5,179 nt of DNA, from NCBI GenBank assembly GCA_028702545.1, contig JAQVOQ010000060.1, positions 1 to 5,179 of the forward strand. Direction: 5' to 3'. This document shows positions 1-5,179 of this stretch, piece after piece (within the stretch, counting starts at the first letter, position 1; each line of letters starts with the position of its first letter). The position numbers and the translations under genes were made by a program. The notes under the pieces are model-generated. The model was not told the origin of the DNA, ran no database searches, and saw only the letters and a list, made by a program, of their open reading frames with translations. This DNA comes from Clostridia bacterium (GTDB taxonomy: Bacteria; Bacillota; Clostridia; Christensenellales; UBA1242).

Positions 1-1448
1 CAGAAATTTCCCTTACTCCGCAAGTGTTAAAGAATTTTAGAGTAAGGTTTGGCGAGTTAGTAGCAATAATTCATAGCGGACTGTCTGAGGGCGAGCGCTA
101 TGACGAGTGGCGTAGAATAAAAGATGGCGAAGCTAAAATTGTAATAGGTGCGCGTTCAGCAATATTTGCTCCAATTGAAAATTTAGGCATAATTATTATT
201 GATGAAGAGCACGATGGCAGTTATTATAGCGAAAATAATCCGCGTTATTATACGCACGAAATAGCTAGTTTTAGGGCAGAGTACAACCATTGCAATTTGA
301 TTTTAGGCTCGGCAACTCCTAGTATTGAAAGTTTTTATTTTGCAAAAAATGGTGACTATTCACTTTTAGAATTACCCAGTAGAGTTAATAAGCGTGAAAT
401 GCCAAACCTAAAAGTAATTGATATGAAAAACGAACTAGCACAAGGCAACACGAGTATGTTTTCAACTGAGTTAAAGCACGAGCTAGAACGCGTTGTAGAA
501 CACGGCAACCAAGCGATGATATTTATTAATAGAAGAGGATTTTCAAGCTTTTTAAGGTGCACTGAGTGCGGATATGTGGCAAAATGTACCGATTGCGATG
601 TGTCGCTCGTTTATCATAAATACGATTCACAACTAAAATGCCATTTTTGCAACAAACGCTATGCCGTTTTAACAAAATGCCCCGAATGTGGAGGCGATAA
701 ATTAAGGCAAGGCGGAGTAGGAACAGAAAAAATAGTAGAAGAATTAAAAGACATATTTCCACAAGTTAAAATTTTGCGAATGGATAACGATACTACTACA
801 ACAAAAAACTCTCACTCTCGCATATTAAGTCAATTTGCAAACACAAAGCCTTGCATTTTAGTAGGTACTCAAATGATAGCAAAAGGGCACGACTTTCCCG
901 GCGTTACCCTAGTTGGTATAATAGATGCCGATTTGAGCTTGCATTTTAGCGATTATAGAGCGACGGAGCGTACCTTTCAACTAATCACTCAAGTTGCAGG
1001 AAGAGCCGGTAGGGACGAAAAACAAGGCAAAATAGTCCTTCAAACCTATACGCCAAAACATTATGTTTATAACTTTGCAAAAAACTACGATTATAAGGGT
1101 TTTTATCAAAAAGAAGTTAATTTAAGGCATACGACAAACTTTCCGCCGTACTCTAAAATTGTAAGAGTTTTAGTAACGGGCGAGTCGGATGAAAAAACAC
1201 AGCACTATTTAAGGCAATTTTATGATAAAATAAAAGAAGTTAAAAAAAGTAGTGAGGGATTTATATACTTAGAAGCTATGAAGTCCCCCGTTAAACGAAT
1301 TAAAACCAAGTTTAGATACCAAATTTTAATGCGTTTAAAGTTAGAGTACGAAAAGCAAATTTTAAACGAAATTTTTTACATAAACGACCAAATGAAAGGT
1401 AAAAGTGTTATGAGTTTTGTTGAGACTAATCCTCAAAATTTAAGTTAA
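1..1448 (+). CDS. priA: Primosomal replication-restart helicase PriA, 5'-truncated by window edge
   Basis: PriA is a superfamily-2 3'-5' DNA helicase that reloads the replisome at stalled forks. The frame is open from base 3 and begins EISLTPQ, a conserved PriA segment, so the GTG at 24 is an internal Val codon and not the start. In the window there are 481 residues. Visible in order: the motif II box DEEH (201-212); motif III GSATPS (306-323); eight cysteines in four CxxC pairs (558-689) binding two zincs, with the same spacing I recall for E. coli PriA (3, 6, 3, 15, 3, 10, 3); the segment VGTQMIAKGHDFP (861-899); motif VI QVAGRAGR (990-1013); then the C-terminal domain ending ETNPQNLS. The Walker A lysine lies upstream of the window. 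By comparison with the roughly 730-residue E. coli protein, about 250 N-terminal residues are missing, including the 3'-DNA-binding and winged-helix domains. The TAA stop overlaps the def ribosome-binding site. The HARD stretch usual after the aromatic-rich loop is replaced here (246-260). Identification is secure. Confidence 0.97.
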   Translation, partial: EISLTPQVLKNFRVRFGELVAIIHSGLSEGERYDEWRRIKDGEAKIVIGARSAIFAPIENLGIIIIDEEHDGSYYSENNPRYYTHEIASFRAEYNHCNLILGSATPSIESFYFAKNGDYSLLELPSRVNKREMPNLKVIDMKNELAQGNTSMFSTELKHELERVVEHGNQAMIFINRRGFSSFLRCTECGYVAKCTDCDVSLVYHKYDSQLKCHFCNKRYAVLTKCPECGGDKLRQGGVGTEKIVEELKDIFPQVKILRMDNDTTTTKNSHSRILSQFANTKPCILVGTQMIAKGHDFPGVTLVGIIDADLSLHFSDYRATERTFQLITQVAGRAGRDEKQGKIVLQTYTPKHYVYNFAKNYDYKGFYQKEVNLRHTTNFPPYSKIVRVLVTGESDEKTQHYLRQFYDKIKEVKKSSEGFIYLEAMKSPVKRIKTKFRYQILMRLKLEYEKQILNEIFYINDQMKGKSVMSFVETNPQNLS

Positions 1449-1452
1449 GGAG
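1446..1452 (+). promoter_or_regulatory. Ribosome-binding site of def
   Basis: TAAGGAG is a near-perfect Shine-Dalgarno sequence placed 7 bases before the ATG at 1460. Its first three bases are the stop codon of priA, so ribosomes finishing priA end directly on the def initiation region. It fixes the def start. Confidence 0.88.
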
Positions 1453-1459
1453 AAAAAAT

Positions 1460-1921
1460 ATGGCAATAAGAAAAATTGTGCCAGATAGCGACCCACTAAT
1501 TCACAAAGTAAGTAAACCAGTTAATGTTTTTGACGAAAATTTGTGGCAATTATTAGATGATATGAAGGAAACTATGCAAAAAAATGATGGCGCAGGCTTG
1601 GCCGCCGTGCAAGTTGGAGTTTTAAAGCGTATTTTTATAGTAGAAATTAATAATGCATTTTTTGAGTGCATTAATCCACAAATTGTAAGCAGCGTTGGCG
1701 AGCAAGAGCAAGAAGAAGGCTGTTTAAGTGTTACTTATTGCACAGGAATAGTTAAGCGCCCAAATACAATAACTGTAAAAGCATTCGATCGCCATGCTAA
1801 CGAGTTTAGCATAACGGGAACAGATTATTTAGCAATAGCACTAAGTCACGAATATGACCATTTAGACGGCATTTTGTTTACAGATAAAGCCGTAGAAATT
1901 ATTAAAAAGGAACAGATTTAA
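1460..1921 (+). CDS. def: Peptide deformylase (type 1-like, 153 aa)
   Basis: Peptide deformylase is a cytoplasmic metalloenzyme that removes the N-formyl group from nascent proteins at the ribosome exit. All three family motifs are present: motif 1 GAGLAAVQ (residues 44-51, Gln51 stabilising the intermediate); motif 2 EGCLS (86-90, metal ligand Cys88); motif 3 HEYDHLDG (130-137, metal ligands His130 and His134, general base Glu131). The metal is normally Fe2+. The length is slightly below the usual 160-170 residues, because the C-terminal helix is short. The ATG start is supported by a strong Shine-Dalgarno and by the family N-terminus (AIRKIV.. matching the usual IRxIV..). Immediately after motif 2 the common Pro-Gly is replaced by TYCTG (92-96), which adds a second cysteine. 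The gene follows priA after 11 bases and its TAA overlaps the ATG of fmt, its functional partner. Function is very likely intact. Confidence 0.97.
   Translation: MAIRKIVPDSDPLIHKVSKPVNVFDENLWQLLDDMKETMQKNDGAGLAAVQVGVLKRIFIVEINNAFFECINPQIVSSVGEQEQEEGCLSVTYCTGIVKRPNTITVKAFDRHANEFSITGTDYLAIALSHEYDHLDGILFTDKAVEIIKKEQI
1907..1911 (+). promoter_or_regulatory. Ribosome-binding site of fmt, inside def
   Basis: AAGGA lies in the last codons of def, 9 bases before the ATG of fmt. Together with the TAATG stop/start overlap at 1919-1923 it points to translational coupling of the deformylase and formyltransferase genes. Confidence 0.75.
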
Positions 1922-2883
1922 TGAAGATAATCTTTTTAGGAACGCCGGAATTTTCAGTTAGCGTTTTAGCTGACTTATTAAATAGTAAGCACGAAATTAT
2001 TGCCGTTGTAACTCAACCCGACAAGCCTTTTGGTAGAAGTGGCAAGTTGCAAGCCTCACCAGTTAAAGTCTTTGCACAAAAGCATAATTTAAAAGTGTTG
2101 CAGTTTGAACGTATAAAAAGATTATCAGCAATAGAAGAGTTAAAAACCTTGAATGCCGATATTATGATAACGGCAGCTTATGGTCAAATGTTAAGTCAAG
2201 CGGTGTTAGATATAACTCCTCTTGGCGTATTTAATGTGCACGGCTCACTGCTACCTAAATATAGAGGTGCAGCGCCTATTCAATGGGCTATAATTAACGG
2301 CGAAACTATAACCGGCATTACAATTATGAAGACAAATATTGGTATGGACACGGGAGATATGCTATTAAAAGAGAAAATAAGAATGGAAAAAGACGATACA
2401 TCGGGCGATTTGTTTAAAAAAATGAGCAAAATTGCTGGAACTGTACTATTAAAAGCGTTACAAAAAATTGAAAATAAAACAGCCGTTTTTAAAAAACAAG
2501 ATGAAAAAAAGGCAACTCATTTTCCTATGCTAAAAAAAGAAGATGGGCTAATTAATTTTTCATTATCCGCAAGTCAAATTGTAAATTTAGTTAGGGGAAC
2601 AAACCCTTGGCCATGTGCTTATACTTATTTGCAAGGGCAAAAATTGATTGTTCTTAAAGCAACCGCAGGCGCAATTTCTTTAAATAATTTACTTAATAAT
2701 CAAGAAAATGTAAAAAACGGACAAGTTTTAATAGCAAATGTAAAAGATGGATTATTTGTTAAAACTGGCAGCGGAGCAGTTAGGTTAAACATAATAAAAC
2801 CAGAAGGCAAAAAAGAGATGAGTGATATAGCATTTTTAAACGGCAAAAAAATAGAAGAAGGTTGCATTTTAGGTGAAGAATAA
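1921..2883 (+). CDS. fmt: Methionyl-tRNA formyltransferase (320 aa)
   Basis: Fmt transfers a formyl group from 10-formyl-tetrahydrofolate to Met-tRNA(fMet) in the cytoplasm, committing it to initiation. The N-terminal formyltransferase domain (about 1-185) opens with MKIIFLGTPEFS, followed by VTQPDKPFGRSGKLQASPVK (30-49), the loop region that contacts the tRNA acceptor arm in E. coli Fmt. The catalytic triad is visible as Asn105 and His107 in NVHGSLLPKYRGAAPIQ and Asp143 in GMDTGDM. The C-terminal OB-like tRNA-binding domain (about 205-315) shows LVRGTNPWPCAYT (223-235) and RLNIIKPEGKKEMS (288-301). Full length is close to the 315 residues of the E. coli enzyme. A short Asn-rich linker (254-266) interrupts the C-terminal domain and is probably a surface loop. 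The ATG overlaps the def stop by one base, and the last 11 bases overlap rsmB. Nothing suggests loss of function. Confidence 0.97.
   Translation: MKIIFLGTPEFSVSVLADLLNSKHEIIAVVTQPDKPFGRSGKLQASPVKVFAQKHNLKVLQFERIKRLSAIEELKTLNADIMITAAYGQMLSQAVLDITPLGVFNVHGSLLPKYRGAAPIQWAIINGETITGITIMKTNIGMDTGDMLLKEKIRMEKDDTSGDLFKKMSKIAGTVLLKALQKIENKTAVFKKQDEKKATHFPMLKKEDGLINFSLSASQIVNLVRGTNPWPCAYTYLQGQKLIVLKATAGAISLNNLLNNQENVKNGQVLIANVKDGLFVKTGSGAVRLNIIKPEGKKEMSDIAFLNGKKIEEGCILGEE
2856..2861 (+). promoter_or_regulatory. Probable ribosome-binding site of rsmB, inside fmt
   Basis: AGAAGG ends 11 bases before the GTG at 2873. It is a weaker, more distant Shine-Dalgarno than those of the neighbouring genes, so rsmB may rely on ribosomes terminating at the fmt stop (2881-2883), just inside the rsmB reading frame. 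Confidence 0.5.
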
Positions 2884-4174
2884 ATATTTTTTAAACAGCT
2901 ATAAGGTGCTTTACAACATTTTTAGCAAGGAAGCTTATAGTCAAATAGAACTAAATAGAATGTTAAACTCGCTTGAAGAAGGTGAGGACAAAGCACTTAT
3001 TACAAAAATCGTTTATGGCGTTTTAGAAAATAATTTGCAACTTGAATATTATTTAAGTAAATTTGTTAAAAAAAGACCAAAATTACCGACTTATATTATC
3101 TTAAAGATAGGTGCTTATGCATGCCTTTATTTAAACAGTATTCCAAGTTATGCAATAGTAAATGAACTAGTAGAACTAACCAAACAAGAGAGCAAATATC
3201 AGGAGGCGGGTTTTGTTAACATCGTGCTTAAAAAAGCCTCTCAAACCGACCTTGAACTTCCCGATAAAGAGAAAAACTATTTAGAACACCTTAACATTAA
3301 GTATTCTTATCCTTTATGGCTACTAAATAAGTTGCAAAAAGAGTATGAAAAAGATGCTCTAGAAAAATTGTTGCAAAGCAAAAAAAATAAGTTAAAGCAT
3401 ATTAGGATAAACCAAACAATAATAAGCATATTAGACTTTAAAAATTTGTTAATAAAACATAATATTGAGTTTAGCGAAAGTCCACTTAAAAATGCTTTTT
3501 ATGCTAATTATTCCAAACTTATGAGGGTAGAAGAGTTAAAAAACTATTTTACAGCCGAGAGTTTGGGCAGTATGCTAATAGTAGATTCGCTTGATATTAA
3601 AAATGGAACAAGTATACTTGATGTTTGTGCAGCTCCTGGTGGAAAAAGTTGCTATATGGCAGAAATTAATAATAAAGGTAGCGTTTTAGCTTTTGATATA
3701 TATGAGCATAGGGTAGAATTAATTAACCGATATGCTTTTAATATGGGCGTTAAAAACATAATAACCAAAGTTGAAGATGCTACTATTTTAAACAAAGATT
3801 TTATAAATAAATATGATTATGTTTTGTGTGACGCACCTTGTTCTGGCATAGGAGTAGTAACTAAAAAACCCGATATTTTGCTGTTTAGAAAAGAAGATAG
3901 CATAAAATCACTATCTAAGTTACAACTAGATATTTTGCAAACTGCAAGCAATTATGTAAAAGTAGGAGGCGTGCTAACTTACTCTACTTGTACCTTATTA
4001 AAAGAGGAAAATATAGGCGTTATTAATGAGTTTTTAAACAAAAATTCTAACTTTGAACTAACAAAACTAAATTTGCCAAAATTAACACATATTAACGAAA
4101 AAGAGGCAATTACATTATTGCCGGATGAATTTAACAGCGAAGGCTATTTTATAGCGAGGATGAGGAAAATATGA
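2873..4174 (+). CDS. rsmB: 16S rRNA (cytosine-967-C5)-methyltransferase RsmB, GTG start
   Basis: RsmB (Sun/Fmu) is a SAM-dependent enzyme making m5C at position 967 of 16S rRNA (E. coli numbering). The 433 residues match the family length (E. coli 429). A NusB-like all-helical RNA-binding domain fills about residues 6-125. The Rossmann methyltransferase domain follows: SAM motif I LDVCAAPGGKS (249-259), the acidic end of strand 2 VLAFD (271-275), motif IV DAPCSG with Cys323, and motif VI STCT with Cys373, the expected nucleophile; it ends EGYFIARM (423-430). The start is GTG at 2873: an in-frame TAG lies directly before it (2870-2872), and the next Met is residue 30, which would remove the first domain helix. 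The gene overlaps fmt by 11 bases in another frame and rlmN by 4. The QDES-type segment usual before motif I is absent (227-234). RsmF or NSUN-type relatives are possible, but the NusB-like domain and locus favour RsmB. Confidence 0.94.
   Translation: MKNKYFLNSYKVLYNIFSKEAYSQIELNRMLNSLEEGEDKALITKIVYGVLENNLQLEYYLSKFVKKRPKLPTYIILKIGAYACLYLNSIPSYAIVNELVELTKQESKYQEAGFVNIVLKKASQTDLELPDKEKNYLEHLNIKYSYPLWLLNKLQKEYEKDALEKLLQSKKNKLKHIRINQTIISILDFKNLLIKHNIEFSESPLKNAFYANYSKLMRVEELKNYFTAESLGSMLIVDSLDIKNGTSILDVCAAPGGKSCYMAEINNKGSVLAFDIYEHRVELINRYAFNMGVKNIITKVEDATILNKDFINKYDYVLCDAPCSGIGVVTKKPDILLFRKEDSIKSLSKLQLDILQTASNYVKVGGVLTYSTCTLLKEENIGVINEFLNKNSNFELTKLNLPKLTHINEKEAITLLPDEFNSEGYFIARMRKI
4156..4166 (+). 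promoter_or_regulatory. Tandem Shine-Dalgarno copies before rlmN
   Basis: Two GAGGA cores (4156-4160 and 4162-4166) lie one base apart inside the last codons of rsmB, 10 and 4 bases before the rlmN ATG. The farther copy has the better spacing and the nearer one is close to the minimum. They encode Arg-Met-Arg at the RsmB C-terminus, so part of the pattern may be coding. Confidence 0.6.
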
Positions 4175-5179
4175 AAACATTATTAGATTACAATTTAGAG
4201 CAATTAGAACGCATTATAGTAGGCTTAAATGAGCCTAAATTTAGAGCAAAACAATTATTTGAGTCGCTTAATTTGGGTAAAAGTTTAAGCGAAATAACAA
4301 CGCTACCAAAAACCACAATTGAAGCTTTACAAAAAGAGTATGCTGATGAAACCGTTAGCTTAATTAAAGAGCAAAAAAGCGCTGATGGGACAGTAAAATT
4401 TTTGTTTAAGTTACACGACGACAACGCGATTGAAAGCGTTTTAATGAGTTATAAACACGGCTACAGCGTATGTGTATCCTCTCAGGTTGGTTGTCGCATG
4501 AAATGTGAATTTTGTGCGAGTGGTGTTAACGGAATAGTTCGCAGTTTGTCACCGGGAGAAATGCTAGCACAAGTTGCTTATATTAATAAGTATCTAGGCG
4601 GAAAATTAAAAGAAAACCGTAAAATAACAAACATAGTTTTAATGGGAACGGGCGAGCCACTTGATAATTATGACAATGTTATAAAATTTTTAAAACTAGT
4701 AAATGATGCCAACGGCTTAAATATAAGTTTTAGAAATATCTCTTTATCTACTTGTGGAATAGTGCCACAAATTAAAAAATTAGCCGATGAGGGTATGCCT
4801 CTTGTGCTAACAATATCTTTGCACGCAGGCTCTAACGAAACAAGAGGTCGCATTATGCCAATTGCCAAAAAATACAGCATAGAAAGTATTTTTGAAGCTT
4901 GTTGGTACTATTTTAACAAAATAGGTAGGCGAATAGTATTTGAATATATTTTAATAAAAAATGTTACAGCTACTAACAGTGAACTTAAAAATTTGATAAA
5001 ATTATTTAAGGGGACGCCGTTTCATTTAAATTTAATTATGTTAAATGAAGTGGAAGGTAAGTCTTTACAAAAAATAACGCTAGATGAGGCACGAGCGTTT
5101 GAGGCAGAACTTGACAGGGCACATATAAGTGTAACTTTAAGAAGAACATTAGGCGACGATATAGATGCAGCCTGCGGAC
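4171..5179 (+). CDS. rlmN: Dual-specificity 23S rRNA/tRNA adenine-C2 methyltransferase RlmN, 3' end cut by window
   Basis: RlmN is a radical-SAM enzyme that methylates C2 of A2503 in 23S rRNA and of A37 in a subset of tRNAs. The frame is open from ATG 4171 to the window end (336 full codons, no stop), so probably only about 5-20 codons are missing. Residues 1-90 form the N-terminal accessory domain. The 4Fe-4S cluster motif CxxxCxxC is Cys108, Cys112 and Cys115. Cys101 lies seven residues before the first, as does the resolving Cys118 in E. coli. The SAM-binding GTGEPL is at 159-164, followed by STCGIVPQI (193-201) and SLHAGSNETRGRIMP (216-230). The methyl-carrying cysteine is Cys335 in RRTLGDDIDAACG, two codons from the edge. 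GEPL and RRTLGDD separate it from the resistance enzyme Cfr, which I recall as having GEAL and RSQFGID. The ATG overlaps the rsmB TGA in ATGA. In Bacillota, prpC and prkC often follow; this cannot be seen here. Confidence 0.96.
   Translation, partial: MKTLLDYNLEQLERIIVGLNEPKFRAKQLFESLNLGKSLSEITTLPKTTIEALQKEYADETVSLIKEQKSADGTVKFLFKLHDDNAIESVLMSYKHGYSVCVSSQVGCRMKCEFCASGVNGIVRSLSPGEMLAQVAYINKYLGGKLKENRKITNIVLMGTGEPLDNYDNVIKFLKLVNDANGLNISFRNISLSTCGIVPQIKKLADEGMPLVLTISLHAGSNETRGRIMPIAKKYSIESIFEACWYYFNKIGRRIVFEYILIKNVTATNSELKNLIKLFKGTPFHLNLIMLNEVEGKSLQKITLDEARAFEAELDRAHISVTLRRTLGDDIDAACG

Noticed and set aside
24..26. GTG at 24 as the start of the first gene
   Set aside because: The frame is open upstream to base 3 and encodes EISLTPQ, a conserved internal PriA segment, so the codon is an internal Val and the gene is cut by the window edge.
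356..762. Two minus-strand reading frames (356-562 and 526-762)
   Set aside because: They lie antisense to the conserved PriA zinc-binding region, have no recognisable domain, and have no clear ribosome-binding site; they are shadows of priA.
917..922. TATAAT matching a -10 promoter box inside priA
   Set aside because: It encodes conserved residues of the PriA helicase core, no TTGACA-like box sits 16-18 bases upstream, and such hexamers are expected by chance in AT-rich DNA. The same holds for TATAAT at 2289-2294 in fmt.
2239..2244. Gly instead of Ala after the catalytic His in Fmt (NVHGSLLP)
   Set aside because: Both HASLLP and HGSLLP occur in functional formyltransferases; as I recall E. 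coli Fmt itself has HGSLLP, so this is not unusual.
4172..4174. Possible TGA recoding (code 4, as in Mollicutes) given the low GC
   Set aside because: TGA ends rsmB exactly at the conserved C-terminus, and the Trp codons I checked in all five genes are TGG, so the standard code applies.
4495..4520. Cfr-type antibiotic-resistance methyltransferase instead of RlmN
   Set aside because: The protein has GTGEPL and RRTLGDDIDAACG, typical of RlmN, and sits in the conserved housekeeping order next to rsmB; the Cfr-type GEAL and RSQFGID segments are absent.
4188..4880. Minus-strand reading frames 4188-4424 and 4668-4880
   Set aside because: Both are antisense to rlmN, whose full-length radical-SAM motifs explain this DNA; no independent coding evidence.

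Overview
The window is a continuous, gene-packed piece of an AT-rich bacterial chromosome carrying five housekeeping genes, all on the + strand: priA (5' end missing) - def - fmt - rsmB - rlmN (last few codons missing). The order is the one known from the Bacillota priA-def-fmt-rsmB-rlmN cluster (Bacillus and Clostridium relatives). Codons ending in A or T dominate, with heavy use of TTA (Leu), AAA (Lys) and ATA (Ile). The sequence therefore suggests a low-GC Bacillota member, perhaps an uncultured Clostridia-like lineage; the exact lineage is inference. TGA is a true stop (it ends rsmB) and the tryptophans I checked are TGG, so this is standard bacterial code (table 11) and not a code-4 Mollicute.

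Layout. Bases 1-1448 encode the C-terminal two thirds of the replication-restart helicase PriA; the reading frame is already open at base 3. Bases 1460-1921 encode peptide deformylase. Bases 1921-2883 encode methionyl-tRNA formyltransferase. Bases 2873-4174 encode the 16S rRNA m5C methyltransferase RsmB. Bases 4171-5179 encode the radical-SAM enzyme RlmN, which runs off the right edge just after its second catalytic cysteine. There is no gene-free stretch: the only intergenic DNA is 11 bases between priA and def, and the other three junctions overlap by 1, 11 and 4 bases.

How the genes work together. Fmt adds the formyl group to initiator Met-tRNA and Def removes it from nascent proteins, so the pair forms one cycle. 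RsmB and RlmN modify 16S rRNA, and 23S rRNA plus tRNA, respectively. PriA is the replication member commonly found at the head of this cluster. No promoter, terminator, RNA gene, mobile element, repeat array or defence gene is visible. All recognisable catalytic residues within the window are intact. I found no evidence of a previously undescribed system; the findings below are small sequence peculiarities within ordinary genes and are scored low.
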